Source of the DNA: Stieleria magnilauensis
GTDB lineage: Bacteria > Planctomycetota > Planctomycetia > Pirellulales > Pirellulaceae
Length of the DNA: 64,000 nt
NCBI GenBank assembly: GCA_007753675.1
Contig: CP036432.1
Span: 2,764,394 to 2,828,393 of the forward strand
Reading direction: 5' to 3'
In this document: one piece after another, positions 37,359-47,481 of the stretch
Layout: each line of letters starts with the position of its first letter
How positions within the stretch are numbered: position 1 is the first letter of the stretch
Position numbers and translations under genes: made by a program
The notes under the pieces: model-generated
What the model was told of the DNA's origin: nothing
The model's input: only the letters and a program-made list of their open reading frames with translations
Databases searched by the model: none

Positions 37359-38366
37359 ATGAATCAACCCGGTCACCCCCTGTCGCGCCCCTTGCCCGGT
37401 CAACGGGCCGCCAAACACCGACACATCTCTCAGTGCGTGATCAGCTTCGGCAGCAATCTTGGCGACCGTCGCGACTTGATCGCTTCGGCGGCACAACGGG
37501 TTGCGGCGTGCGATCTGATCCTTGACGGCGACGCGCTGCAGACGAGTCGGCTGTTCGAAACGCCGCCGATCGGAGGCCCGGGGGGACAGGAACCCTTTCT
37601 CAATGCGATCGGCGTGTTCCAAACCGAAGCCCCGGCGCGGGCGGTGCTGGGACTGCTGCAAGAACTCGAACAGGCACTCGGCCGTGAGCGGCGACAGCGC
37701 TGGGACGCGCGTTCGATCGACTTGGACGTCGTCCTGCATGGGAACCTGGTCGGCGGGACGACTGGCTTGGTCGTGCCCCATCCACGCTACACCGCGCGGC
37801 AATTTGTGCTGCAACCGGCCTGCGATGTGGCGGCCCATTTCCGCGATCCGCGATTCGGCTGGTCGTTGCAAGAGATCTCCGATCACTTATCCGCGGCAGC
37901 ACCCTCGCTGGCGTTGGTGACCGGTCGCCAAGAAACGCGTGACTTGTTGTGCCGACGCTTGGCCGACGAGCATGGGGTGATGGTTTACACCAGTGAGACG
38001 GCCAAGCTTTCGGCGATCGACGACGACTCAAACAAAGACACCGCGAATGGCGACGAGGATTGTCGCTGGGTCTCCAGCTTTCTGCCCAAGTTGCCTAGTC
38101 GGAGTAAATTACTCGACGAGACCAGCCGATCCACGATGTCAGGAGAGGCGGCGCACGGGTTGCCACGTCTACTGGTTCGCATTCAAAAGACGAGCAGCGA
38201 GAACGGCTGGCCGGCGCCACACCAAATGTGGCCGGGCGGTTGGCAATGGCCTGAATACCGTCTTGAAATCGACGACTTAGACTGGGCGGTGTCGGAGCTC
38301 GCTTCGGCGCTCGATTCGATGCGCTGTTCGGCTCGACCGGTGACTGCGGACGGTCACTGGTGGTGA
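37359..38366 (+). CDS. folK: HPPK (folate synthesis) with long C-terminal extension
   Basis: 335 residues. Residues 25-165 are HPPK (2-amino-4-hydroxy-6-hydroxymethyldihydropteridine diphosphokinase): CVISFGSNLGDR at the N-terminus, LQTSRLFETPPIGGPGGQEPFLNA, and RWDARSIDLDVVLHG with the metal-binding aspartates, then PHPRYTARQFVLQP. About 150 further residues are not part of usual HPPK and carry no domain I know; they are acidic, with Trp-rich stretches near the end. The folate step is pterin pyrophosphorylation before dihydropteroate synthesis. The extension's role is unknown. Confidence 0.88.
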   Translation: MNQPGHPLSRPLPGQRAAKHRHISQCVISFGSNLGDRRDLIASAAQRVAACDLILDGDALQTSRLFETPPIGGPGGQEPFLNAIGVFQTEAPARAVLGLLQELEQALGRERRQRWDARSIDLDVVLHGNLVGGTTGLVVPHPRYTARQFVLQPACDVAAHFRDPRFGWSLQEISDHLSAAAPSLALVTGRQETRDLLCRRLADEHGVMVYTSETAKLSAIDDDSNKDTANGDEDCRWVSSFLPKLPSRSKLLDETSRSTMSGEAAHGLPRLLVRIQKTSSENGWPAPHQMWPGGWQWPEYRLEIDDLDWAVSELASALDSMRCSARPVTADGHWW

Positions 38367-38547
38367 AAACAGGCGTCTGTGCGCCTGGTGCGACGATGCG
38401 CCTCACGCTGTTCGGCAAAAACTTCGCGGCACAATGTCGCTCGCTTGTCGGGTGGCCTTGCCAATTTGCTAGTGGCCGACCGATACTTCCGCTCCGAACT
38501 GTCTTCCGTTCTTTTCTGCACCAACGCGTCCGGATTTGACCCGGCCG

Positions 38548-39243
38548 ATGATCATGCAACGTTTTTTGTTTCCACGCTGGTCCAACCCGTTTTTGCTGGT
38601 TTTAGGCGCTGCTTTGGGCGGCGGTGGTTTATTTGCCGCTGCTGTTGGAGGCTTGGTGACCGATCCGGTGACCTTGAACATTGGCTACGAACCGGAGCAG
38701 CCGGTTCCGTTTAGCCATGCAATTCACGCCGGCCAACTGAAATTGGACTGTCGCTATTGCCACAACACGGTTTTTGACGCCGCCCACGCCGCGGTCCCCC
38801 CGACGGCGACCTGCATCAACTGCCACAGCCCGGCCAACGACCAGGGTCAATCGGCATTGGCGGCCGTGCGAGCGGACAGCGTGAATCTGAAACCGATTCA
38901 CGAGAGCTGGAAAACGGGCAAGAGCATGCAGTGGAAACGCGTCCACAACCTGCCCGAATACGTCTACTTCAATCACGCCGCACACGTGAACTCCGGCGTC
39001 AGTTGCGTCAGTTGCCACGGGCGGATCGATCAAATGGAAGTCGTCTACCAGCACGAGCAGCTTTCCATGGCGTGGTGCATCCAGTGCCACGAAAACCCGA
39101 ACGAGCACCTGCGGCCGAAAGAGTTTGTCACCAAGCTTGACTGGGAACCGCCGGCGGACTGGGACCAGGAAGCGTTTGCCAAACAGCAGCGTGCCGAGCA
39201 CAACATCCATCCCCAGCGTCACTGTGCCGTTTGTCACCGATAG
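38548..39243 (+). CDS. actA: ACIII subunit ActA, pentaheme cytochrome c
   Basis: About 231 residues from the ATG at 38548 (TTG 38536 and ATG 38554 are alternatives). An N-terminal membrane helix is followed by five CxxCH sites: CRYCH, CINCH, CVSCH, CIQCH and CAVCH. This matches the pentaheme ActA of alternative complex III, the quinol:cytochrome c oxidoreductase that replaces the bc1 complex. It is the first gene of the respiratory supercluster, with actB beginning 69 bp downstream. Confidence 0.88.
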   Translation: MIMQRFLFPRWSNPFLLVLGAALGGGGLFAAAVGGLVTDPVTLNIGYEPEQPVPFSHAIHAGQLKLDCRYCHNTVFDAAHAAVPPTATCINCHSPANDQGQSALAAVRADSVNLKPIHESWKTGKSMQWKRVHNLPEYVYFNHAAHVNSGVSCVSCHGRIDQMEVVYQHEQLSMAWCIQCHENPNEHLRPKEFVTKLDWEPPADWDQEAFAKQQRAEHNIHPQRHCAVCHR

Positions 39244-39311
39244 TGCCGATCCTTTCCGCTTGACCGTCCGCGCCAGTAAACACCGTTTACGAACGATCCA
39301 TCCGAACGAAT

Positions 39312-42300
39312 ATGACTCACAACGAATCCAACGCGAAAAGCAACGCCCCGACTTACTGGCGTAGTATTTCGGAACTGCACGGCAGCGAGGAATTCCAGAA
39401 CAATTATCTGCATCGCGAGTTCCCGGTCGCCGCTTCGGAGTTCCCCGAAGGCGTCTCGCGGCGTCGCTGGATGCAATTGATGGGCGCCTCGCTGGCGATG
39501 GCCGGCGTTTCGGGATGCCGTTATCCCGAAGAAATCATCGCCCCGTTCGTGATCCGCCCCGAAGGCCGTGTGCCCGGCGAGTTTTACGAGCGTGCGACGA
39601 ACTTTGAGCTTGCCGGATCGGTCCATAACTTGCTGGTCCGTTGCTTTGACGGTCGCCCGCAGCACATCGAACCGAACAAGAGCCACCCGTCGGCGGCCGG
39701 CACCAACGCCTACGTCCAGGCGTCGATCTTGTCGCTGTATGACCCCGATCGCTCGCGTGGCGACGACGGCCCGGTCTTGATGCGTGGCGGCGAGCGGAAG
39801 CAGGAATCGCAATGGGACGATTTCTTGCCGGTAGGACGCGCGGCGATTCAAAAAGCCGCCAGCAACGACAACGGAAAAGGCTTCGCCGTGCTGATGTCGC
39901 CGACCAGTTCGCCGACGACCGTGCGGATGCTCGGCAAACTGAAAGAAAAACTGCCGGCGGCGACGATCGCCCAATTCGACGGCGTCCATGACGGCGTCAT
40001 GCGAAAAGCGACCAAGCAAATGCTTGGCACCGAATCCAACCAAGTGCTCGATCTGAGCGAAGCCAAGGTCATCTTCTCGCTCGGTGCCGATTTCCTCGGC
40101 AACGACCCCGGTTCGCTGGCCGCCGCCCGAACGTTTGCCGAGCGGCGTGACCCGATCGCCGGCGAAATGAGTCGCTTGTACATGGTCGAAGGCGGCTACA
40201 CGACGACGGGAACCATGGCCGATACGCGTCTGGCGATTCGCCCGAGCCAAATGCCGGCATTCCTGGCCGCGTTGGATCGCATGGTCGAGGCGCTCAAGAA
40301 CGGCGAGACGCACAATCACGACGGCAAAGAGCTGGCGTTCAATGATCCGGAAATCACCGCCGCGGAACGCCAATCGCGATTCCTGGATTGCCTGGCCCAC
40401 GACATCGTCGAAGCCGGCGAAGATGCAGTCGTCGTTGTCGGCCCCTCGCTCGGGCCCGATCTGGTCGCGGCCGGAATCGCAATGAACCAGAAACTCGGCT
40501 CGCTGGGCAAAGCCCAATCCTTCACGCCCTGCGTGGACGAGAGCCTGGAGCGAAAATCACTGGCCGACCTGGTCGCTGCGGTCAACAAGGGCGACATCGA
40601 GTCGTTGCTGATTCTGGGCGACAACCCCGTCTTCACCTCGCCCAGTGACATCGACGTCGCGGGCATGATCGAAAAGGTGCGACAAGACGGGAAAGTGTTC
40701 TACCTGGGCGAATATGACGACGAAACCGCCGTCTTGTGCGATTGGTCACTGCCGCTGGCACATCCGCTGGAATCCTGGAGCGACTGCATCAACGACGACG
40801 GACTGTACGGCGTCTGCCAGCCACAGATTCTGCCGCTGATGGGCGGACGCACGGTCGCCGAAGTCCTGGCGCTGATGATGGAAGAGGACGTCGTCGACCC
40901 GATGCTGATCGTGCGTCAAACCGCTGACCAGATCGCTGGAGAAACGCTCAGCGAAGGAAAGTGGCGAAAGCTGCTCCATGACGGTTACGCCGACGACATC
41001 AAAACGGCCGCCCGCACCGCCGACGTGACCGGCACCGCACCGGAACTGCCGAGCAACGACCCCGAAGTCGCGTCGCCCAAGACCATCGACCAAGACAACA
41101 TCGAAGTGGTCTTCACCCCCGCCGACGGCCTGTACGACGGGCGGTTCGCCAACAACGGCTGGCTGCAGGAACTGCCGCAGTCGATCACCAAGGTCACTTG
41201 GGGCAACGCCGCGATGATGAGCCCCGCGACCGCCAAGGCGCTGGGCTTGCACCACGGGCTGTACATCACCCTTCGCAAGGGCGGCAGCAAGATCGAATTG
41301 CCGGTCTTCGAAACACCTGGTGTGGCTCCCGGCGTCGTGATGACCTCGATCGGATACGGTCGCTCGCGAGTCGGCAAGGTCGGTGGCTTCATCGCCGAAG
41401 GCCTCGAGGCGGTCGGATTTGACGTCTCGCCGCTGCGGACCAGCGATCAAATGCTGGTCGCCTACCAAGTCGAAGGACGCCCGAACTACAACGAATTCGA
41501 CTTCGCCACGACGCAGAATCACTGGGCGATCGATGACATCGGACGCAAAGAAACCGAGCGTCGCAGTTACAACCTGGTTCGCGAAGGCACCACCAAGTTG
41601 CTCGAAGACGTGCCCACGTTTGCCACCGAGCAACCCAAATCGCCGCACGTGCCCAAGGTCGGCAAGTACGGTTCGCTGGGCACCGAACCGATGCAAGAGA
41701 TCCAAGCCGATCCGGCCAAGGATTATCTGCCGCAGTGGGGCATGTCGATCGATTTGACCAAGTGCACCGGGTGCAACGCCTGTGTCGTCGCTTGCCAAAG
41801 CGAAAACAACATCCCGATCGTCGGTGCCGAACAGGTCCGAAACAGCCGCGAAATGCACTGGCTGCGAATCGACCGCTATTTCCAAGGCAATGCCGAAGAC
41901 GCCCAGATCGTTCACATGCCGGTCGCCTGTGTGCACTGCGAAACGGCTCCTTGCGAACAGGTTTGCCCGGTTGCCGCGACAGTGCACACCGACGAGGGCA
42001 TCAACGCGATGGCCTACAACCGCTGTATCGGAACGCGGTACTGTGCCAACAACTGCCCGTTGAAAGTCCGTCGATTCAACTACTTCAATTACAACGAAGA
42101 GGTCGGTGTCGGCTATGGGGTCAAGGCGTTCCCCGGTGCGATCGAATCGGCCAACCGAAAACTGCAAGCCCTGGTGCTCAACCCCGACGTCACCGTGCGT
42201 GGCCGCGGTGTGATGGAAAAGTGCACCTACTGCGTCCAGCGCGTGGAAAAGGCCAAGATCGAAGCTCGCAAGGACGGCGGCCGCCAGATCCAAGACGGCG

Positions 42301-42635
42301 ATGTCATCACCGCCTGCCAGGCCGCCTGCGGAACCAACGCCATTGAGTTCGGCAACATCGCCAACCCCGACTCGATCGTGGCCAAAAAACGCAAGGATGT
42401 GCGAGCCTACGGCGTGCTGGAGCAACTCAACATCAAACCGCGGACGGAGTACTTGGCCCGGGTGCGAAACCCCCACCCGCGGCTGATGACCACCCAGCAG
42501 CTGGAAGACCTGGCAACGATCACTTCGCATCACGGCCACGACGACCATGACGATCACGGTGATCATGAAGCCCACGGCGACGATCATGCCGGCGAACACA
42601 AAGAAGCCGAGCACAAAAAAGAAAAGGCTAACTGA
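39312..42635 (+). CDS. actB: ACIII subunit ActB, molybdopterin-like/iron-sulfur
   Basis: 1107 residues. A Tat-type motif SRRRWMQLMG (about residue 50) is followed by a lipobox-like Gly-Val-Ser-Gly-Cys, so it may be an exported lipoprotein. A large CISM-like domain follows. From about residue 815 are four ferredoxin-like clusters: CTGCNACVVAC, CVHCETAPCEQVC, CIGTRYCANNC and CTYCVQ. The C-terminus is a striking His/Asp-rich tail. ActB lacks a functional Mo cofactor in known ACIII and carries Fe-S clusters for electron transfer. It precedes actC by 122 bp. Confidence 0.92.
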   Translation: MTHNESNAKSNAPTYWRSISELHGSEEFQNNYLHREFPVAASEFPEGVSRRRWMQLMGASLAMAGVSGCRYPEEIIAPFVIRPEGRVPGEFYERATNFELAGSVHNLLVRCFDGRPQHIEPNKSHPSAAGTNAYVQASILSLYDPDRSRGDDGPVLMRGGERKQESQWDDFLPVGRAAIQKAASNDNGKGFAVLMSPTSSPTTVRMLGKLKEKLPAATIAQFDGVHDGVMRKATKQMLGTESNQVLDLSEAKVIFSLGADFLGNDPGSLAAARTFAERRDPIAGEMSRLYMVEGGYTTTGTMADTRLAIRPSQMPAFLAALDRMVEALKNGETHNHDGKELAFNDPEITAAERQSRFLDCLAHDIVEAGEDAVVVVGPSLGPDLVAAGIAMNQKLGSLGKAQSFTPCVDESLERKSLADLVAAVNKGDIESLLILGDNPVFTSPSDIDVAGMIEKVRQDGKVFYLGEYDDETAVLCDWSLPLAHPLESWSDCINDDGLYGVCQPQILPLMGGRTVAEVLALMMEEDVVDPMLIVRQTADQIAGETLSEGKWRKLLHDGYADDIKTAARTADVTGTAPELPSNDPEVASPKTIDQDNIEVVFTPADGLYDGRFANNGWLQELPQSITKVTWGNAAMMSPATAKALGLHHGLYITLRKGGSKIELPVFETPGVAPGVVMTSIGYGRSRVGKVGGFIAEGLEAVGFDVSPLRTSDQMLVAYQVEGRPNYNEFDFATTQNHWAIDDIGRKETERRSYNLVREGTTKLLEDVPTFATEQPKSPHVPKVGKYGSLGTEPMQEIQADPAKDYLPQWGMSIDLTKCTGCNACVVACQSENNIPIVGAEQVRNSREMHWLRIDRYFQGNAEDAQIVHMPVACVHCETAPCEQVCPVAATVHTDEGINAMAYNRCIGTRYCANNCPLKVRRFNYFNYNEEVGVGYGVKAFPGAIESANRKLQALVLNPDVTVRGRGVMEKCTYCVQRVEKAKIEARKDGGRQIQDGDVITACQAACGTNAIEFGNIANPDSIVAKKRKDVRAYGVLEQLNIKPRTEYLARVRNPHPRLMTTQQLEDLATITSHHGHDDHDDHGDHEAHGDDHAGEHKEAEHKKEKAN

Positions 42636-42757
42636 CGTCAGTTCGCTGACAGAGAGTTTGCTGAATTGATTCGGCGAACGACAAACTGCACGCGGTGCCG
42701 CAGGCCCGCATCGACCAAGCCAAACAAACCGATTCCACTTTCTAGCTAACACTGACC

Positions 42758-44188
42758 ATGTCACTTGCCATTCCAAACGGATTGGATAACACCGTCGAAC
42801 GTCCAGGTGAGCGAGCTCCGCTGGTCCTTGGCGAAACGACGTACCACGACATCACCGAAGCGGTTTGCAAAGTTGCCGAACGCCCACCGAGCAAGGGTTG
42901 GATCGGCGGCTTCCTGGTTGCGTTTGCGTTGCTGCAGATGCTCGGATTGCTGATCGTGTATCTGATCTACACCGGGGTCGGAGTTTGGGGCAACCGGGCA
43001 CCGATTTTCTGGGGTTGGCCGATTGTGAACTTCGTGTTCTGGGTCGGGATCGGTCACGCGGGAACGCTGATTAGTGCGATTTTGTTTCTGTTCCGTCAGG
43101 AATGGCGGACCAGCATCAACCGTGCGGCCGAGGCGATGACGATTTTTGCGGTCGCCTGTGCGGGGACGTTCCCGGGGATTCACGTCGGCCGTGCCTGGTT
43201 GGCATTCTGGTTGGCACCCTACCCCAGTTTGAATCTTTGGATGTGGCCTCAATTCCGCAGCCCGCTGTTGTGGGACGTGTTCGCCGTTTCCACCTACGGC
43301 ACGGTGTCGCTGTTGTTCTGGTACATGGGGATGGTTCCGGATTTGGCCACGTTCCGCGACCGATCCAAGAACAAGTACCGCCGGATGGCCTATGGGATTT
43401 TGTGCCTGGGCTGGAGCGGGTCGTCGCGTCACTGGATGCGTTATGAAAAGGCGTACGCGATCCTGGCCGCGCTGGCCGCACCGCTGGTTTTGTCGGTCCA
43501 TACGATCGTTTCGTTCGACTTCGCGGTCTCGCAGGTGCCCGGTTGGCACACCACGATTTTCCCGCCGTACTTCGTCGCCGGGGCAATCTTCAGCGGGTTT
43601 GCGATGGTGCTGACGCTGATGGTGCCGGCGCGAAAGATGTTGAACCTGGAAAAACTGATCACGATCCGGCACTTGGAAAACATGTGCAAGATCATTTTGG
43701 CGACCGGCTCGATCGTCGGTCTGGCCTATGGAACGGAATTCTTCATCGCCTGGTATGGCCAAGTGCCCGCGGAACAATTTGCGTTCCTCAATCGAGCCTT
43801 CGGGCCGTACGCCTGGGCCTACTGGACGATGGTTTCGTGTAACGTCATCAGCCCGCAAATCTTCTGGTTCAAGAAAGCTCGCACGACGCCCTGGATCATC
43901 GTCGTCGTGTCGATCTTCGTGAACATCGGCATGTGGTTCGAACGGTTTGTGATTGTCATCAGCAGTTTGTCACGGGACTATCTGCCGAGTGCCTGGGCCT
44001 ACTTCACGCCGACTTGGGTCGACTGGGGCATGCTGATCGGATCCTTCGGATTGTTCTTCACGTTGTTCTTGCTGTTCTGCCGCACCTTGCCGGTGATCAA
44101 CATGGCAGAAGTCAAGGCGACGTTGGCCAAGCAGGAGCACATGGCTCACCTGCACGGCCATGGTGAAGAAGCTGCGGAAGGTCACTGA
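42758..44188 (+). CDS. actC: ACIII subunit ActC, NrfD-like quinol-binding membrane protein
   Basis: 476 residues, a polytopic membrane protein of the NrfD/PsrC type with eight to ten helices. Residues such as [32 protein letters not shown] are characteristic of ActC. It provides a quinol site and possibly ion translocation in ACIII. The ATG at 42758 lies 122 bp after actB. The C-terminus ends in a short His-rich tail. Confidence 0.92.
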   Translation: MSLAIPNGLDNTVERPGERAPLVLGETTYHDITEAVCKVAERPPSKGWIGGFLVAFALLQMLGLLIVYLIYTGVGVWGNRAPIFWGWPIVNFVFWVGIGHAGTLISAILFLFRQEWRTSINRAAEAMTIFAVACAGTFPGIHVGRAWLAFWLAPYPSLNLWMWPQFRSPLLWDVFAVSTYGTVSLLFWYMGMVPDLATFRDRSKNKYRRMAYGILCLGWSGSSRHWMRYEKAYAILAALAAPLVLSVHTIVSFDFAVSQVPGWHTTIFPPYFVAGAIFSGFAMVLTLMVPARKMLNLEKLITIRHLENMCKIILATGSIVGLAYGTEFFIAWYGQVPAEQFAFLNRAFGPYAWAYWTMVSCNVISPQIFWFKKARTTPWIIVVVSIFVNIGMWFERFVIVISSLSRDYLPSAWAYFTPTWVDWGMLIGSFGLFFTLFLLFCRTLPVINMAEVKATLAKQEHMAHLHGHGEEAAEGH

Positions 44189-44232
44189 GAAACTGAATCA
44201 TTCATTCTTTTAAGCATTTACGATCTGTTTCG

Positions 44233-45684
44233 ATGGATCAGAAAACTATGTCGGAAACGAAAATAGAAACGACCGTTCACGGAATGATGGCCGAATTCAC
44301 AACGGTCGATTCATTGCTGAGCGCCTGTCGCAGGATTCGCGATGCCGGTTACACCAAAACCGACGCCTACACGCCGTTCCCGGTTCACGGGATCGACAAG
44401 GCACTGGGCATCAAACCGACCGCGCTGCCGTGGATCTGTCTGATCGCCGGTGCAACGGGTACTTGCATCGCATTGGTGATGCAGATCTGGATGAACAGTA
44501 TCGATTACAAATACATCATTTCCGGCAAGCCTTACATCTCGTTGCCCGCGTTCATCCCCGTGGCATTCGAGTTGACGATCTTGCTGGCGTCCTTCGGCGC
44601 GTTCTTCGGCATGTGGGCACTCAACGGTTTGCCGAAGTTCAGCAACCCGATGTTCACCGACCCGCGATTCGACCGCGCGACCGATGACCGTTTCTTCCTC
44701 TACGTCGATGCCAGCGACGAACGCTACGACGCCAACGGAGTGCGGAATCTACTGGCCGACACCGGCAGCGATTACATCAACGAGGTGGTCGAAGACGATT
44801 CACCCAAAGAAGTGCCCAAGCCGGTGTTCTTGATTTGGGGATTGGCCGTCGCCGCGTCGCTGGTGCCGTTGATCTGCATCTTGACCATGCGGGTGACCAA
44901 CAGCTCCAAGCCGCGATTCCACGTCTTTTTTGATATGGATTTCTCGCCCGCCAAAGACGCTCAACAGGTGACCAGCCTGTTCGCCGACAACCGTTCGATG
45001 CGTTCGGATGTCCCCGGCACCGTCGCCCGCGGGCAGATGGAAGAGTCGCTCGACATGCTGACCGGAATCGATGTCGAAGCCTTGACGATGTCCGATCCGC
45101 CGCGAGTGCAGCGATTGGTCCGGGCCTACATGCTGGCCGACGACGAAGCCAAGGCGGAAGAAAAGGAAGCGGTCGAAGCAGCCGAAGCGGCACCGGCCAG
45201 CGTGATGGACACCACGCCCTGGGTGGAGAAAAACCCGCTGACCGTCGACGCCGAACTGCTGGCCCAAGGCCAACAACAGTTCGCGATCTACTGCAGCGTT
45301 TGTCACGGGATGGATGGCTATGGAAACGGCCTGGTCAACCAGCGTGCCCAATCGATCAATGCCCCAACCTGGGTCCCGCCGGCATCGATGCACCAGGAAA
45401 CCCTGTACGCGGACAAGTATCCCGACGGCAAACTGTTTTCAACGATCAGCAACGGGATTCGCAAGATGCCCGGCTATGCGGGCCAGATCAAGCTGAAGGA
45501 TCGCTGGGCGATCGTCGCTTACGTGCGAGCGTTGCAGAAGAGCCAGAACGCCTCGATGGACCTGGTGCCGGAATCCGAAAAGGCCGCCGTGGAAGCAGCG
45601 GTCGCAGACGCGAAAGCCGAATTGAAGCGTCAAGCCGAAGAAGCGGAGAAGGCTGCGGCCGCTCGCAAACAAACTCAATCCTAA
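44233..45684 (+). CDS. actDE: fused ACIII subunits ActD-ActE
   Basis: 483 residues. The first 210 residues are ActD (DUF3341): a soluble start (MAEFTTVDSLLSACRRIRDAGY) and two membrane helices. A third helix (VFLIWGLAVAASLVPLICILTM) follows. The second part holds an acidic linker, then a class I monoheme cytochrome c (about 330-430) with CSVCH and a distal Met in GIRKMPGYAG. In the reference ACIII enzymes these are separate ActD and ActE. A Lys/Glu/Ala-rich helical tail ends the protein. It starts 44 bp after actC. Confidence 0.88.
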   Translation: MDQKTMSETKIETTVHGMMAEFTTVDSLLSACRRIRDAGYTKTDAYTPFPVHGIDKALGIKPTALPWICLIAGATGTCIALVMQIWMNSIDYKYIISGKPYISLPAFIPVAFELTILLASFGAFFGMWALNGLPKFSNPMFTDPRFDRATDDRFFLYVDASDERYDANGVRNLLADTGSDYINEVVEDDSPKEVPKPVFLIWGLAVAASLVPLICILTMRVTNSSKPRFHVFFDMDFSPAKDAQQVTSLFADNRSMRSDVPGTVARGQMEESLDMLTGIDVEALTMSDPPRVQRLVRAYMLADDEAKAEEKEAVEAAEAAPASVMDTTPWVEKNPLTVDAELLAQGQQQFAIYCSVCHGMDGYGNGLVNQRAQSINAPTWVPPASMHQETLYADKYPDGKLFSTISNGIRKMPGYAGQIKLKDRWAIVAYVRALQKSQNASMDLVPESEKAAVEAAVADAKAELKRQAEEAEKAAAARKQTQS

Positions 45685-45790
45685 CGACTCGGCGTTGCGG
45701 CCGCTTGCGGTCACGCCGATCACGAAATTCCCATATCACTCGACCACGCGGTCACCACCGTCACCGCACTTTACGACAACCGATTTGACC

Positions 45791-47068
45791 ATGTCAGAAC
45801 ACGCCGCTCCCGCTGTCAAACCGGCCGATGACCCGGCCTTCCAGCTGCCTGCATCACTTCGCGGCTTGCAGATGCCGCTGCTCGGCGGTGGCCTCGTCGC
45901 CCTGCTGATCGGCATGGGCATGGCATTCGCCGTCAGCGATGCTGACATGCCGCGGTTCGGGATGTCCGCCTACCTGACGGCGTTCCTGTACGTCCTGACG
46001 ATCGTGCTGGGTTGCCTGTTCTTCGTCTTGATCCAACACCTGGTCCGAGCCGGCTGGAGTGTCGTCGTCCGCCGGGTCGCCGAGTGCATGATGATCATGA
46101 TCGTGCCGATGGCGTTCCTGTTCTTGCCGATCCTGTTTTCGGTCTTCAGCGAAGGCGCCTTGTTCGTCTGGACCGATCCGGAGTTCGCCTCCAAGCTGCA
46201 TCTGGACGACAAGATGTGGGAGAACAAGAAACTGTTTCTCAACGCTCCGTTCTTCGTGATCCGCGCCTTGATTTACTTCGGCATCTGGGGCGCCCTGGCG
46301 GTTTATTACTGGCGTGGCAGCGTGAACCAGGACGAAACGGGCGAGCGAGCAGCGACCGACCGCATGCAATACTGGTCCGGGCCCGCGGTGATGGCATTTT
46401 CGCTTTCACTGACGTTTGCCGCCTTCGATTGGGGCATGAGCCTGGCACCGATGTGGTTCTCGACCATGTTCGGCGTTTACATCTTCGCCGGCGGTATCTT
46501 GGCGGCACATTGCGTGATCACGCTGCTGACGTATCTGCTGCAACGTGCCGGGGCGTTGAAGGAAGAAGTCACGCCGGAGCATTACCATGACTTGGGCAAG
46601 TACATCTTCGGGTTCATCGTGTTTTGGACCTACATCTCGTTCAGCCAATACATGCTGATTTGGTACGGCAACATTCCCGAAGAGACCGAATGGTTCTACA
46701 GCCGTCAGGATGGCGGATTCGGATACCTGTCGATCGGATTGATCATTTTCCACTGGTTGATTCCGTTCTTCGGCACGATGAGTCGTCACGTGCGTCGTCG
46801 TCCCGGGATGATGGCGTTTTGGGCGGCCTACATCCTGGTCGTGCACTTCATCGATATCTACTGGATCGTGATGCCAGAAGCTCGCGTGGTCGAGACCCAC
46901 ACCGTGCCCGGATTCGGCGGCCCGCTGGGCATTTTGGCCAGTCTGCTGTGTGTCGTCGGCATGTCGACACTGGTGATCGGGTTGGTGCTCCGCGTGGCGG
47001 GGGGCAATCGTGTGGTTCCCGTTCGCGATCCACGGCTGCGTGAATCGATCATTTTCGAAAATATTTAG
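45791..47068 (+). CDS. actF: ACIII subunit ActF, second NrfD-like membrane subunit
   Basis: About 425 residues from the ATG at 45791; the frame is open from 45695 but without a ribosome site. A multi-helix membrane protein of the ActF/NrfD family, paralogous to ActC, with SRHVRRRPGMMAFWAAYILVVHFIDIYWIVMPE. In structural studies ActF is the second integral subunit with potential ion-path residues. It is placed normally after actDE. Confidence 0.88.
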   Translation: MSEHAAPAVKPADDPAFQLPASLRGLQMPLLGGGLVALLIGMGMAFAVSDADMPRFGMSAYLTAFLYVLTIVLGCLFFVLIQHLVRAGWSVVVRRVAECMMIMIVPMAFLFLPILFSVFSEGALFVWTDPEFASKLHLDDKMWENKKLFLNAPFFVIRALIYFGIWGALAVYYWRGSVNQDETGERAATDRMQYWSGPAVMAFSLSLTFAAFDWGMSLAPMWFSTMFGVYIFAGGILAAHCVITLLTYLLQRAGALKEEVTPEHYHDLGKYIFGFIVFWTYISFSQYMLIWYGNIPEETEWFYSRQDGGFGYLSIGLIIFHWLIPFFGTMSRHVRRRPGMMAFWAAYILVVHFIDIYWIVMPEARVVETHTVPGFGGPLGILASLLCVVGMSTLVIGLVLRVAGGNRVVPVRDPRLRESIIFENI

Positions 47069-47151
47069 CGTTTCCGGGGGACACCACGTCGCACGTCCCT
47101 GTTTTTTAGCACTCCAGACTCCCTCCGCTCGATAAACTTCGAAGTAGAGCC

Positions 47152-47481
47152 ATGGCAAAATACGACGATCTGAACACCAGACAGATTTTCATCATCGGAA
47201 TTGCTTCCGTCGTTGTGACGGCGGTGACCATTTTAGCGGTTCAGTACGTGTACTTCCTGCTCGTCGATGCTCACAAAGAGACCCTCCAGGCTCAGAGCAG
47301 CTACAAGCGGCAGAACGCAGTTTTGAACGACCAAGTTGGCTCGATTTCCAAGTACGGGGCGGACCCGTTGACCGGAAACGTCACCATTCCGATTTCCAAA
47401 GCGATGGAATTGGTGGCACAGGAAAGCCAATCGGAATCCGACAACCACTCAGACAATGCTGAAACCAAAGACGCAACCTGA
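47152..47481 (+). CDS. small single-helix membrane protein in ACIII-oxidase operon
   Basis: 109 residues. One membrane helix (IFIIGIASVVVTAVTILAVQYVYFLLV) is followed by a hydrophilic, probably periplasmic tail with IPISKAMELVAQE. Its 3' end overlaps the start of the SCO gene by 26 bp, so the two are translationally linked. Location suggests an accessory subunit or assembly factor of ACIII, possibly in the position of ActG/ActH of other species, but the sequence does not let me assign it. Confidence 0.7.
   Translation: MAKYDDLNTRQIFIIGIASVVVTAVTILAVQYVYFLLVDAHKETLQAQSSYKRQNAVLNDQVGSISKYGADPLTGNVTIPISKAMELVAQESQSESDNHSDNAETKDAT

Noticed and set aside
40746..42776. 676-residue minus-strand frame across actB
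   Set aside because: Antisense to a gene with all expected Fe-S motifs on the plus strand; composition typical of a GC-rich shadow.
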